Numbered from the stretch's first letter, positions 23,306-32,418 are shown. The stretch: DNA of 37,422 bases from Gemmatimonadota bacterium (GCA_029862925.1 JAOTWJ010000017.1:1-37422); one strand, 5' to 3'. Notes: generated by a model from the sequence alone, not told the origin. Made by a program: numbers and translations.

Positions 23306-25564
23306 ATGAGTGCCCTTGGATCCTCGGTCCTACTGAGCTTGGGCATTCTGACGAGCCTCTTCGTGACCACCCTGCGCGCGCAGGAGCCAGACCACGTCCG
23401 CGAAGCGCTGGCCATGGGCGACACGGCGTTCGCGCTCGACTTGCTGCGCGAGCGCGTCTCGCAGCGGAGCCCGCCCGACGAGCAATGTCGCCTGGCGATC
23501 CTGATCGCGCGCACGGCTACGAGTCGCCCGGAGGATTGGCGGGCACGCCTGGAGGCGAAGTCCTGGTTCGATCGCGCGCTCAAGGGGCGGGACGATCCGC
23601 TCTGCCTCCTGGAGTACAGCGCGCTGATGGAAAAACAGGGCATTCGCGTGGACGCCGGCCGCCTTGCCAACCGCGCGTTTCAGATGATCGCACGGGATTT
23701 GAGCCTGCAGAGTGATGCGGTGCTCGCCGAGGTCTACTACCGACGCGCGCTGCCGCTGGCCGACTGGGTCCGCGAGTTCGAACACCTCGTGCTCGTCCAC
23801 GACCTGCCCGTTTCGACGCCCAACTGCGTCGAGGACGCCTACTTCTGCGAGAGCATCGTCCATCCCGAGGACTTCCGCGCGCGCCTCAAAGCTGCGCCAT
23901 CGGGGACGGATCTCGTCCGCGACAAGCGGACGTTGCTCGGCGCCCTGCTCGACTCGGCCCTCGCCCGGGACGTGGCTCACACGGGCGCGCTGCGCCTGGC
24001 GCTGCGTGACGCCGCACTGCACGACGACTGGGAACGCTACGCGCACCTTGCTCGTCGGGCGCGCGGAGCCGACAGCGCCAACGCCGGGACGCTGCTGACG
24101 ATACTGTCCGCCCATGTCCAGTTGGGACATCAGGAAGCGGCCGGGGCGGTCTTCGATACGCTCATGCAGCGGCTCGGTCCGGACGCCATGGCCCGATACG
24201 AGGGGCTCGCGCTCGTGGCGGACACCACACTCCGGGAACGTCTCGCGGGTAGTGAGCAGGTGGTGTACGGAGAAGCGGTGTGGGGCCTTTCTGATCCGTT
24301 GTATCTCTCGCCGCGGAACGAGCGCCGGCTGGCACATTACGCGCGCATCGTGCTTGCCGACGTGCTCTTCTCGGACCCCGCCGCTGGACGCGCCGGGCGC
24401 GAAACCACGCAGGGACAGCTGGTCATTCGCTACGGACTCCCACGCGAGGTGTACGTCGTGCGCGCCAACCGCAGCCTGCAACTCACCTCCGAGCAACGGG
24501 ACGTCCTCGAACAGGTCCTGGCCTGCGGAACGCAGCCGATCTATCTGGGACCGCGGACGACGGAAAAGGAAGGCGCCTGCTCCCTCATGGTTTCCCGCGG
24601 GCATACGTTTGACGCAGGCGGGCGGTGGGAATTCTGGTACTACGGCGATCACGGCCCCCCGTTCGTGTTCGAGCGGCCACTCGGCGGGCGCACGGCGCGC
24701 CACATGTTTCAGACGAAGAGCGAGTGGCTCGACTCACTGCTGCACCGCGCGTTGCCCTCTTCGTACGTCCCCCCCTTCGCGGCCGCGCAGATGAGCGCCC
24801 TGGTGACCGCCTTCCCGCGTCCCAGCGGCGCGATCCTGGAAGTGTGGAGCAGGTTCCGGGCGGAGAGCCTGCCTGGACCTCAGGAACGCGTCGACCTCGG
24901 CGTGTTCGTGCACGATCGCACCACGGGACGCCTTCTCTCGGAGCGGCGGTTCCGCCGGGCGGCTGCACCCGAGCTTTCCTTCGGCGCCCGCTTGCGCGTC
25001 CCGTGGGGCGCGCTCCGAATCGCGGCCGAGGGGGCGGATCAGGGACTGACGATAGGCGCCCAGGTCAGGGCGGAGACACACCTGGAACCTCCCGGTCACG
25101 GCCTGGTACTCTCCGATCTCCTGCTCGGAGACAGCGCGGACGCCCCGGCGAACCCCGCAGGCCGTGACGACGTCCGGATTCGCGCGAGCGCGGACAGCAG
25201 CTTGCAGCCCGGAGCTTCGTTGGCCGCATACTGGGAGATTTACGGGCTCACGCGGGCCGACACGACGGGCGAGGCGTCGGCGCGCTACCGCGTTCGTCTG
25301 GCCCTTCGCGATGCGCTCGACCGCCCGTTGGCCATTTCTGCCCTGCGTGCGATCGGGCGGCTGCTCGGTCTGCGCCGTGACGTCGCGGCGACGGCCGAAT
25401 GGGAGGCCGAGCGCTTGGCCCCGGGGGAGTACGTCGCGGAACTCGTCACCCTCCGTCTCCCTGACATCGAAGGGCTGGTGCGACTGAGCATCACCGTCAC
25501 TGACATCCGCACCGGTGCCGAGGCGTCGAGCGAACGGGTGATCGAGCTGCGGCGCGAGCGGTAG
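23306..25564 (+). CDS. Exported protein with helical repeats and a degenerate GWxTD-like domain
   Basis: A 752-residue protein. The ATG at 23306 opens a signal peptide (SSVLLSLGILTSLFVTTLRA, cut before QEP); an in-frame GTG at 23192 would bury it and is less likely. Residues about 30-300 look like TPR-type helices (EALAMGDTAFALDLLRERV). Residues about 325-480 resemble GWxTD domains: VWGLSDPLYLSPRNERRLAH, YARIVLADVLFSD, then GRETTQGQLVIRYGLPREVY, where the motif Trp and Asp are replaced (GRETT), and WEFWYYGDHGPPFVFE. The C-terminal third is beta-rich, with repeated Ig-like strands. Composition returns to the high GC of the window. It lies 120 bases behind the Cys-rich gene, same strand, so it may or may not belong to that unit. 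Function unknown. Confidence 0.72.
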   Translation: MSALGSSVLLSLGILTSLFVTTLRAQEPDHVREALAMGDTAFALDLLRERVSQRSPPDEQCRLAILIARTATSRPEDWRARLEAKSWFDRALKGRDDPLCLLEYSALMEKQGIRVDAGRLANRAFQMIARDLSLQSDAVLAEVYYRRALPLADWVREFEHLVLVHDLPVSTPNCVEDAYFCESIVHPEDFRARLKAAPSGTDLVRDKRTLLGALLDSALARDVAHTGALRLALRDAALHDDWERYAHLARRARGADSANAGTLLTILSAHVQLGHQEAAGAVFDTLMQRLGPDAMARYEGLALVADTTLRERLAGSEQVVYGEAVWGLSDPLYLSPRNERRLAHYARIVLADVLFSDPAAGRAGRETTQGQLVIRYGLPREVYVVRANRSLQLTSEQRDVLEQVLACGTQPIYLGPRTTEKEGACSLMVSRGHTFDAGGRWEFWYYGDHGPPFVFERPLGGRTARHMFQTKSEWLDSLLHRALPSSYVPPFAAAQMSALVTAFPRPSGAILEVWSRFRAESLPGPQERVDLGVFVHDRTTGRLLSERRFRRAAAPELSFGARLRVPWGALRIAAEGADQGLTIGAQVRAETHLEPPGHGLVLSDLLLGDSADAPANPAGRDDVRIRASADSSLQPGASLAAYWEIYGLTRADTTGEASARYRVRLALRDALDRPLAISALRAIGRLLGLRRDVAATAEWEAERLAPGEYVAELVTLRLPDIEGLVRLSITVTDIRTGAEASSERVIELRRER

Positions 25565-25631
25565 CGGGTTCGGCAACGGCCGCGTTCGTTTCCGCACTTT
25601 ACCCTCCCCGTACCCCTGGCGACCTTACGGC

Positions 25632-26378
25632 ATGCGTCACCTCTGCATTGCCGTCCTGCTGGCGCTGGCGTCGCCGCTCCACGCGCAGCGCACCGCGCGC
25701 GAGATCGTGGACCATGTTGATCGGCTTTTGCGCGGCAACTCCAGCCGCGGCGAGATCACCATGGAGGTCGTGACCGCCCACTGGCAGCGCTCCATGACCC
25801 TCGCCGTGTGGTCGCTCGGCACCGAGTACGCCCTGATCCGGATCGACGCCCCGCCCAAGGACGCCGGCACCGCCACGCTCAAGTCCGGCACCGAGATCTG
25901 GAACTACCTGCCCCGCGTGGACCGTGTCATCAAGCTCCCGTCGTCGCTCATGGGCCAGGCGTGGATGGGCTCCCACTTCACAAACGACGATCTCGTGAAG
26001 GAAAGCCGCATCATCGAGGACTACGAGATCGCGATCGGCTTCGACGGGATGCGCGACGGTGTGCGGGTGTGGGAGTTCGTGCTCACCCCCAAGCCCGAGG
26101 CCGCCGTCATCTGGGGCCGGATCACGGAAGAGGTCCGCCAGGACGACATGATGCCCACCTGGGCCCGCTACTACGACGAGCGTGGCGACCTCGTGCGCGA
26201 GATCACGTTCTCCGAGTACCAGCGGATGGGCGGGCGCCTGGTGCCCGCGGTGATGACCGTCGTCCCCACCGACAAGCCCAACGAGCGCACCGTGATCCGC
26301 TACGTCCGGCTGGCGTTCGACGTGGGACTCGAGCCGTCGTTCTTCTCGCTCCGCCGCCTGCGGAGCGGCGCGGAGTAA
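25632..26378 (+). CDS. LolA-like outer-membrane lipoprotein-sorting protein
   Basis: A 248-residue periplasmic protein. Residues 1-18 are a signal peptide (LCIAVLLALASPLHAQ). The mature part matches the LolA-like PF17131 family: REIVDHVDRLLRGNSSRGEI, TMEVVTAHWQRSMTLAVWS, KDAGTATLKSGTEIWNYLPR, VDRVIKLPSSLMGQAWMGSH, FTNDDLVKESRIIEDY, and a final YVRLAFDVGLEPSFFSLRRL. These proteins have a half-barrel with a hydrophobic cavity and are usually encoded with RND or ABC exporters. The ATG at 25632 has no clear Shine-Dalgarno. It is first in a five-gene operon, six bases before the next start. The cargo may be a lipid or lipoprotein; this is inference. Confidence 0.92.
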   Translation: MRHLCIAVLLALASPLHAQRTAREIVDHVDRLLRGNSSRGEITMEVVTAHWQRSMTLAVWSLGTEYALIRIDAPPKDAGTATLKSGTEIWNYLPRVDRVIKLPSSLMGQAWMGSHFTNDDLVKESRIIEDYEIAIGFDGMRDGVRVWEFVLTPKPEAAVIWGRITEEVRQDDMMPTWARYYDERGDLVREITFSEYQRMGGRLVPAVMTVVPTDKPNERTVIRYVRLAFDVGLEPSFFSLRRLRSGAE

Positions 26379-26384
26379 CGGCCC

Positions 26385-27647
26385 GTGGCGGCGGGCCCGT
26401 GGTGGCGCATCGGCTGGCGTAATCTCGGGCGGAACCGCCGTCGCACCATCCTCACCGCTACCGGGCTGGCCTTCGGCTACTGGGCGGTAGTCGTCATCGC
26501 CGGCATGGCCGACGGCATCGTGGCCGACATGGTGCGCACGGCCACCGGCATCCTGAGCGGCCAGATCCAGGCGCATGCCCCGGCGTACCTGCCCGACCGC
26601 ACGCTGTACGAGACCATCGGCGGCAACGAGGGGACGGACGTCCCCGCCCTGCTCGCCGCAATCGAACGCGAGCCGGGTGTCCTGGGTGCCGCGCCGCGCG
26701 TGTACGCCGGCGGCCTGGTGAGCTCCGGCGCCACGACGGTCGGCGTCCTGCTGGTGGGCGCGGACCCGGCCCGCGAAGACAGCGTCTCTCGCCTCACCGC
26801 GGCGCTCGTCGAGGGTCATCTCCCCGCCCCCGGCACGCGTGAGCTGCTGATCGGCAGCGAGCTGGCCCGCCAGCTCAACGTGCGCGTGGGCACCGAGCTG
26901 GTGGTCGTGGCCCCCGCCGCCGATGGCTCGCTCGCCAACGACCTGTTCACCGTGGCGGGCCTCTACCGCACGGGCATCGCGGAGCTGGACGGGAGCTATG
27001 CCGTGGGCCCGCTCGACGCCATTCAGGCGCTGCTCGTGCTCGATCCCGGCCGCGTGCACGAGATCGCGATCCGCATCGCCGACCCGTGGACCGCACCCGC
27101 CATCGCCGACTCGCTCGGCACGCGGGGCGTGACACCGGCCGGCGTGCCCGTCGCGTTCCGGCCCTGGACCACGTTCCGCCCCGAGCTGGTGGATTACGCC
27201 AACCTGTCGGCGGGCTCGATGTGGATCGTGGTGGTCATCGTCTTCCTCATGGCCATCTTTGGTGTCGCCAACACGCTGCTCATGACCACGTTCGAGCGGC
27301 GCCGCGAGTTCGCCCTGCTGCTGGCCCTGGGCGCCACGCCGCGCGGCATCGTGCGCGCCGTGCTCGCCGAAGCGGCCGCCCTAGGGATCTTGAGCATCGT
27401 GCTGGGCGTGGTGATCACGGTGCCGGTGCTCATCTGGTGGCACTACGATCCCATCGATCTGGGCCGCCTGTTTGGCGACTTCACCATGGCGGGCGCGCTC
27501 GTCCGACCGGTCCTGCGCACCGACTACCCGGTGACCATGTTCTTCTACGCCGCCGGCGCCCTGCTGCTCACCGCCCTGCTCGCGGCCCTCTATCCGGCGT
27601 TCCGCGCCACCCGCGTGCCGCCCGCCGATACCCTGGCGGGCCGCTGA
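26385..27647 (+). CDS. FtsX/MacB-type ABC permease (first of pair)
   Basis: A 420-residue inner-membrane permease. One helix follows the N-terminus (RTILTATGLAFGYWAVVVIA), then a large periplasmic MacB-type domain (about 45-275), then three helices: MWIVVVIVFLMAIFGVANTL, the segment around AVLAEAAALGILSIVLGVVI, and FFYAAGALLLTALLAALYPA. LLMTTFERRREFALLLALGA and AFRATRVPPADTLAG are the standard FtsX-family signatures. The start is a GTG at 26385. With the second permease and the ATPase it would form a LolCDE-like complex. Confidence 0.93.
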   Translation: MAAGPWWRIGWRNLGRNRRRTILTATGLAFGYWAVVVIAGMADGIVADMVRTATGILSGQIQAHAPAYLPDRTLYETIGGNEGTDVPALLAAIEREPGVLGAAPRVYAGGLVSSGATTVGVLLVGADPAREDSVSRLTAALVEGHLPAPGTRELLIGSELARQLNVRVGTELVVVAPAADGSLANDLFTVAGLYRTGIAELDGSYAVGPLDAIQALLVLDPGRVHEIAIRIADPWTAPAIADSLGTRGVTPAGVPVAFRPWTTFRPELVDYANLSAGSMWIVVVIVFLMAIFGVANTLLMTTFERRREFALLLALGATPRGIVRAVLAEAAALGILSIVLGVVITVPVLIWWHYDPIDLGRLFGDFTMAGALVRPVLRTDYPVTMFFYAAGALLLTALLAALYPAFRATRVPPADTLAGR

Positions 27648-27649
27648 CC

Positions 27650-28918
27650 GTGCAACGGCTCCGGCTGATTGTCCGTCTCGCGCTCCGGAACGTGCGCCGG
27701 CAGGCGCGCCGCAGCGCGCTCACGGCGGCGGCCATGGTGGTGGGGCTGGCGCTCCTGGTGATGTCGCGCTCGCTCGCCGATGGCGCGCACGACGAGTGGA
27801 TCGAGGCCGGTGTGCGCCTCGGCTCCGGCCATCTCGCCTTCCAGGCCCCGGAGTTCCGCGCCCGCCACGCCATCGAGGAACACCTCTCGGCCGCCGATCG
27901 CGCGGCGGTCGAAGCGGCCCTCGCCGATACGGTCATCGCACCCCACCTCAAGGCCGTGGCCCCGCGCCTCGAGATCACCGCCCTCGCCTCCGCCGCCGCG
28001 GCGGCCGTGCCGGTCACGGTGGTGGGCGTGGATCCCGCCCGCGAGCCCGCCTTCTCCGAGATGGATCAGCGCATCGTGGAGGGCCGCTACCTCGAGCCCC
28101 ACGACCACCTGCAGGGCTTCGTGGGCGTCGAGCTGGCGCAGCGGCTCCGGCTCCGGCTGGGCGACCGGCTGGTGCTCACTGCCGCCGGTCCCGACGGCGC
28201 CATCACCGACCAGCTCGTGCGCGTGGTCGGTACGTTCCGCACCGCCATCCCCGAGGTGGACCAGAGCCTCATCCATATCCCGCTCGCCACCGCGCAGGCG
28301 TGGCTCGGCGTGGACTCGGGCGTCACCACCATCGCGGTGCTGCTGGACGCGAGCTGGAACGCCGATCGCTTCACGCGCCGGCTGCAGGAGGCCCTCGCCC
28401 CCCACGCCGACCGCATCGCCGTGCTCTCGTGGCGCGCGGCCAGTCCGGAGCTGGACGCCGCGGTCCGCATGGACGACTACGGGGACTACGTGTTCCACGG
28501 CATCCTGTTCATCATCATCGCCCTGGCGATCGTGAACACCGTGCTCATGTCCGTGCTCTACCGCACCCGCGAGTTCGGAGTGGTCCGGGCCCTGGGCCTG
28601 CGCAAGCGCGACACCGCGCTGCTCGTCCTGACCGAAGGCCTGATCCTCACCGGCATCAGCGGCCTGGTGGGCGTCCTGCTCGGTCTCGCCGTCACGTGGG
28701 GGTTCTTCCACGACGGCTTCGATCTCACCGCGTTCATGGGCGACCAGATGACCGCGGCCGGCGCCGTGATCGACCCCGTGTTCATTCCGCAATTCCGCGT
28801 CGTGCAGCTGATTCAGAGCGCGGTCTCGGTGGCCATCGTGGGCCTCGTGGCCTCGCTCTATCCCGCCTGGCGCGCCACCCGCATCGACATGGCCGAAGCC
28901 ATGAAATTCGAGGCATGA
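27650..28918 (+). CDS. FtsX/MacB-type ABC permease (second of pair)
   Basis: A 422-residue paralogue of the previous gene, beginning at a GTG two bases after its stop. It has the same layout: N-terminal helix (SALTAAAMVVGLALLVMSRS), periplasmic MacB-type domain, and three late helices (FIIIALAIVNTVLMSVLYRT, ILTGISGLVGVLLGLAVTWG, AVSVAIVGLVASLYPAWRAT). The signature REFGVVRALGLRKRD and the end YPAWRATRIDMAEAM match FtsX-type permeases. The two permeases differ enough to suggest a heterodimer as in LolC/LolE. Its stop overlaps the ATPase start (ATGA). Confidence 0.93.
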   Translation: MQRLRLIVRLALRNVRRQARRSALTAAAMVVGLALLVMSRSLADGAHDEWIEAGVRLGSGHLAFQAPEFRARHAIEEHLSAADRAAVEAALADTVIAPHLKAVAPRLEITALASAAAAAVPVTVVGVDPAREPAFSEMDQRIVEGRYLEPHDHLQGFVGVELAQRLRLRLGDRLVLTAAGPDGAITDQLVRVVGTFRTAIPEVDQSLIHIPLATAQAWLGVDSGVTTIAVLLDASWNADRFTRRLQEALAPHADRIAVLSWRAASPELDAAVRMDDYGDYVFHGILFIIIALAIVNTVLMSVLYRTREFGVVRALGLRKRDTALLVLTEGLILTGISGLVGVLLGLAVTWGFFHDGFDLTAFMGDQMTAAGAVIDPVFIPQFRVVQLIQSAVSVAIVGLVASLYPAWRATRIDMAEAMKFEA

Positions 28919-29613
28919 CGACTCCGACCAACGCGGCCGTCCGCACCGACACGGTCTGGAAGATCTTCGAGCACGACGGCATCACCGTGGAAGCGGTGCG
29001 CGGGGTCACCGTGCGCATCGAGCCCGGCGAGTTCGTGGTGCTGGCCGGCCCGTCCGGCTCCGGCAAGACGACCCTGCTCAACCTGTTCGGCGGCCTCACC
29101 CGCCCGTCGCGCGGGCGTGTGTGGATCGACGAGCAGGACATCACCGACATGTCCGAGCGCCAGCTCGCGCGGCTCCGGCTCGAGCGGCTGGGGTTCGTGT
29201 TCCAGGCGTACAATCTCCTGCCGGTGCTCACGGCGCTCGAGAACGCCGAGTTCTCGCTCCTGCTCCAGGGCGTGGACGAGGAGGAGCGCCAGCGGCGCGT
29301 GAGTGCCTTGTTCGAGAAGATCGGGATCGCGGGGCTGGAGGACCGCCGGCCGGGCAAGCTCTCCGGCGGCCAGCAGCAGCGCGTGGCCGTGGCGCGGGCG
29401 GTCGTGAGCGAGCCGGCGCTCGTGCTGGCCGACGAACCCACCGCCAACCTCGACTCGGCGTCGAGCGATGCACTGCTCGACGTGATGGTCCGGCTCAACG
29501 CCGACCTGGGCACCACGTTCGTGTTCGCGACCCACGACACGCGCCTCATGGAGCGGGCCAAACGGCTGATCCGCCTGGTGGACGGCGCCATCGCGTCCGA
29601 CCACCGCCGCTGA
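28915..29613 (+). CDS. LolD/MacB-type ABC transporter ATPase
   Basis: A 232-residue ATPase. Walker A is GPSGSGKTT with Lys51, Q-loop FVFQAYNLLPVLTALEN, signature LSGGQQQRVAVARAV, Walker B LVLADEPTANLD, and H-switch FATHDTRLMERAKRLIRL. The FQAYNLLP-V-LTALEN and LADEPTANLD wording is typical of LolD/MacB/FtsE rather than importer ATPases. Translation is coupled to the upstream permease by a four-base overlap. It should energise the two FtsX-type subunits. Confidence 0.95.
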   Translation: MTTPTNAAVRTDTVWKIFEHDGITVEAVRGVTVRIEPGEFVVLAGPSGSGKTTLLNLFGGLTRPSRGRVWIDEQDITDMSERQLARLRLERLGFVFQAYNLLPVLTALENAEFSLLLQGVDEEERQRRVSALFEKIGIAGLEDRRPGKLSGGQQQRVAVARAVVSEPALVLADEPTANLDSASSDALLDVMVRLNADLGTTFVFATHDTRLMERAKRLIRLVDGAIASDHRR

Positions 29614-29618
29614 CGACC

Positions 29619-30794
29619 ATGCCCCGCGCGGCCGGCATCGTGTTCGCGCTCGCGGTGGCGGCCGCGCCAGTCGGCGCCCAGGAGATTCAGCTGCGCGGCT
29701 ACGCGCTCAACGTGTTCCTCGCCGCCGCCGAGGGGCCGTTTACCCCCTCGGGGATACGCGACGCCCAGCGGCTCCGCCTGATGCTCGGGCTCCGCGCGGG
29801 CCAGGTCGCGTTCGACCTCGCGTATGAGCACCTGCTCTCGGTCGTGTCGACTCCCGAACTGCTGGCGCTCGGCGTCGGCGCGGCCGCGCCCGCGGGCTCG
29901 GGCGACTGGCTGCCATTCCAGGGCACGCTGGACGACGGCGACCACCACGCCTGGCGGCATCGGATGGACCGAGCTGCCCTGTCCCTCGAAACCGGATTCC
30001 TGGACGTGACCGTCGGTCGCCAGACGGTCTCCTGGGGAACGACCCTCTTCCTCACTCCCGCCGACCCGTTCGCGCCGTTCGATCCCGCCGACCCGTTCCG
30101 CGAGTACCGCGCCGGCGTGGACGCGATCCGGCTGCGTACGTTCCCCGGACCGCTGAGCGAGATCGAAGGCATCCTGCGACCGGCGATCTACGGCAGCGAC
30201 ACGACCCTCACGGCGCTCGTGCGCGGTCGCGCCGCGATTGGCCGCGCCGAGCTCACGGGCTGGGGCGGACTCGTGCACGACGAGGCGGCGGCCTCGGTCG
30301 CGGGGACGGTCGCGTTGGGCGGCGGCGTGCTGCGCGCCGAGGCGGTGGTACGTCGCGACGCCGACGAGACCGTGCTGCGGGTCGCCATCGGCGCGGACCG
30401 CAGCTTCAGCATCGCCAACCGTACGCTCTACGTCGTCGCCGAGTATCAGCGCGACGGATTCGGGGCGGCGTCGGGCACTGCCCTGCCCGCCCTGTTCACC
30501 TCGGCTCCCTACCAGCGCGGCGAGCTCCAGGTGCTCGGCCGCGACGAATTCGCGCTCCAGACCACCTATCAACTCCACCCGCTGGTGGGCCTCGACGCGC
30601 TCGGGCTGTGGAACGCCGGCGACGGCAGCGTCCTGCTCGCGCCCGCGATCGGGCTCGACGCCGGCGCGCACCTCGCCCTCCGCGCGGGCCTGTTCCTGGG
30701 ACTCGGCCCCGAGACGAGCGCGGCGGCGATCCCCGCGTCGGAGTACGGGGCCGTGCCGGTGACGGGGTATGTCGCGGGGAGTGTCTTCTTCTAG
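29619..30794 (+). CDS. Outer-membrane barrel resembling DUF1302 proteins
   Basis: A 391-residue exported protein. Residues 1-20 are a signal peptide (IVFALAVAAAPVGAQ). The mature chain is strand-rich with a characteristic segment: FLDVTVGRQTVSWGTTLFLT, PADPFAPFDPADPFREYRAG, VDAIRLRTFPGPLSEIEGIL. GRQ-x-V-S-W-G followed by D-P-F-x-P-x-D-P and R-x-G-V-D-A-x-R-L is the hallmark of DUF1302-type outer-membrane proteins, which are commonly encoded beside LolA-like proteins and exporters. The final strand GYVAGSVFF ends in Phe as barrels do. It is the last gene of the five-gene operon and supplies the outer-membrane end of the proposed pathway. Confidence 0.82.
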   Translation: MPRAAGIVFALAVAAAPVGAQEIQLRGYALNVFLAAAEGPFTPSGIRDAQRLRLMLGLRAGQVAFDLAYEHLLSVVSTPELLALGVGAAAPAGSGDWLPFQGTLDDGDHHAWRHRMDRAALSLETGFLDVTVGRQTVSWGTTLFLTPADPFAPFDPADPFREYRAGVDAIRLRTFPGPLSEIEGILRPAIYGSDTTLTALVRGRAAIGRAELTGWGGLVHDEAAASVAGTVALGGGVLRAEAVVRRDADETVLRVAIGADRSFSIANRTLYVVAEYQRDGFGAASGTALPALFTSAPYQRGELQVLGRDEFALQTTYQLHPLVGLDALGLWNAGDGSVLLAPAIGLDAGAHLALRAGLFLGLGPETSAAAIPASEYGAVPVTGYVAGSVFF

Positions 30795-30811
30795 GGAACG
30801 GGGACCCCTAG
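30791..30811. repeat. CTAG hairpin containing both convergent stop codons
   Basis: CTAGGG (30791-30796) and CCCTAG (30806-30811) form a hairpin with a nine-base loop. The left arm contains the TAG of the DUF1302-like gene; the right arm contains the TAG of cls on the minus strand. The gap between the genes is only 13 bases. Confidence 0.6.
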
Positions 30812-32268
30812 AGGTACGGTGCCCCCAGCCGCACGATCCCGTTGCGCAACCGGATGGGCAGCGACAGGGCGTCGAGCTCCTCCGGGGTCACCAGGCGCGA
30901 CATGTCGCGCTTGGCGTCCATGAAGGCGCCGAGCTGGGTCGCCAGGGTCGCGTCGTAGCATTCGACGTTGAACTCGAAGTTGAGGCGCAGGCTGCGCGGA
31001 TCCCAGTTCGCGGAGCCGAGCAGCACCCACGTGTGATCCACCAGCATCAGCTTGGTGTGGTCGAACGGCGGCGGCGTGTAGTACACGTCGCAGTCCCGTT
31101 TCACCACCTGCCACAGCTGCGCCTGCGCCGCCCAGTGGACGAGCAGGTGGTTGTTCTTCGCGGGAAGCAGGATCTCCACCTTCACGCCGCGCAGGGCCGC
31201 GACGGTGAGCATGGTGACGAGGGTCGCGTCCGGCAGGAAGTAGGGCGTCATGATCCGCACCGATTGCCGCGCGACGCCGAGGGCACCCTGGAGCACCCAG
31301 CGGAGCTTCTCGAAGTCCTCGTCGGGACCGTCGGTGATGCCCCGGGCGGCCACCGCCCCATTGGGAACGAGCGGCGGAAACCACAGGGGGCCGGTGAGCA
31401 GCTCGCGGGTGGTGAACACCCAGTCCTCGGCGAACGCTTCCATCAGGTGCTGCACCACCGGGCCTGCGAGCCGGAAGTGCATGTCCTGCACGGGCCGTTT
31501 CGGCAGCGCCGCCACGAGGTGCCCCTGCCGCAGGTTCATGCCGCCGGTGAATCCCACGGCGCCGTCCACGACCAGGATCTTGCGGTGGTTGCGGAGATTC
31601 CAGAACGGGGCGCGCCACGGAGCGATGGTCGGCATGAAGCGGGCGACCGTGAGCCCGCGCCGCTTGAGCGCGCGCACGATCGGCGGCCAGGAGTAGCGGG
31701 CCCCCAGCCCATCGATCAGCACGCGCACCACGACGCCCCGCCGGGTGGCGCGTTGGAGCGCGTCCGCAAACCGTTCCCCGGTCGCATCCTGGTCGAAGAT
31801 GAACGTCGAGAGCGCGACGGACCGCTCGGCCGCAGCGATCGCCTCGAGCATGGCCGGATAGGCCTGCTCGCCGTTCACCAGCGGCGTCACCGTGTTGCCC
31901 TCCGTGAGCGACCGACGCGTGACCCGGTCCACGTAGCGCGCGAGCGTCACGAGGTGGGCGTCGTCGGGGCTCAGGTGGCGCGCAAGCGCCCGGTCGGCGG
32001 CGGCAACCGTGGCGAACGAGCCGGACAGCCGCGGCGCGTCGGCCTTGAGCCACGTGGCGTTCCGCCGGATCCGGTTGATGCCGAGGAGGGCATACAGCAG
32101 GGCACCCACGACCGGCACGAGCACGATGAGGCCCACCCAGGACACCGCAGCCCGGGAATCGCGCTTGTAGAGAATCGCATGGCCCGACGCGATCACGGCG
32201 AGGAGCACCGTAAGCGCGGCGGCGACGTAGTAGCCGAGGTCGGCCAGGAAGGCGATGACGCCGTGCAC
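30808..32268 (-). CDS. cls: Cardiolipin synthase
   Basis: A 486-residue phospholipase-D-superfamily enzyme that condenses phosphatidylglycerol into cardiolipin at the inner membrane. Two N-terminal helices ([40 protein letters not shown]) precede two HKD motifs: [19 protein letters not shown] and [20 protein letters not shown], both complete (H-x-K-x4-D). RIRRN after the helices and [20 protein letters not shown] are usual Cls features. The start is a GTG at 32268. There is no Shine-Dalgarno, but TAAGTT lies six bases upstream, suggesting a leaderless transcript. PlsD-like nuclease alternatives are excluded by the two membrane helices and length. Confidence 0.94.
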   Translation of the reverse strand: MHGVIAFLADLGYYVAAALTVLLAVIASGHAILYKRDSRAAVSWVGLIVLVPVVGALLYALLGINRIRRNATWLKADAPRLSGSFATVAAADRALARHLSPDDAHLVTLARYVDRVTRRSLTEGNTVTPLVNGEQAYPAMLEAIAAAERSVALSTFIFDQDATGERFADALQRATRRGVVVRVLIDGLGARYSWPPIVRALKRRGLTVARFMPTIAPWRAPFWNLRNHRKILVVDGAVGFTGGMNLRQGHLVAALPKRPVQDMHFRLAGPVVQHLMEAFAEDWVFTTRELLTGPLWFPPLVPNGAVAARGITDGPDEDFEKLRWVLQGALGVARQSVRIMTPYFLPDATLVTMLTVAALRGVKVEILLPAKNNHLLVHWAAQAQLWQVVKRDCDVYYTPPPFDHTKLMLVDHTWVLLGSANWDPRSLRLNFEFNVECYDATLATQLGAFMDAKRDMSRLVTPEELDALSLPIRLRNGIVRLGAPYL

Positions 32269-32274
32269 GGCTGG

Positions 32275-32302
32275 AACTTATGGTCCCGCCAGCTATTGAC
32301 AA
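32275..32302 (-). promoter_or_regulatory. Promoter of cls, probably leaderless
   Basis: On the minus strand TTGTCA (32302-32297), a 16-base spacer and TAAGTT (32280-32275), then CCAGCC and the GTG start at 32268. The transcript would begin at or next to the start codon. The same bases read on the plus strand give TTGACA (32296-32301). Confidence 0.55.
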
Positions 32303-32380
32303 ACCCGCTGGGGATTCACACCTTAGCGCAGCTTTCGCACCATCGACTCAGGTACGTGTCTCCGTAGCTCCGAGTTCGCC

Positions 32381-32418
32381 GCACCGGCCCGGGTTCCCCC
32401 GCGGGCGGTGCGTTTTTT
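32381..32418 (+). terminator. Intrinsic terminator in the leader of the cold-shock gene
   Basis: GCACCG, a bulged G and CCCG (32381-32391), ten-base loop, CGGG CGGTGC (32402-32411), then G and six T (32413-32418). C32380 and G32412 extend the outer stem to seven pairs. It ends 65 bases before the cold-shock ATG on the same strand, with no plus-strand gene between 30794 and it, so it marks either an attenuator or the end of a short RNA. Confidence 0.8.

Noticed and set aside
32296-32330. Full sigma70 promoter for the cold-shock gene based on TTGACA
   Set aside because: No acceptable -10 hexamer occurs 15-18 bases downstream; the nearest TA-containing words are too far away. Kept only as a hypothesis in the findings.
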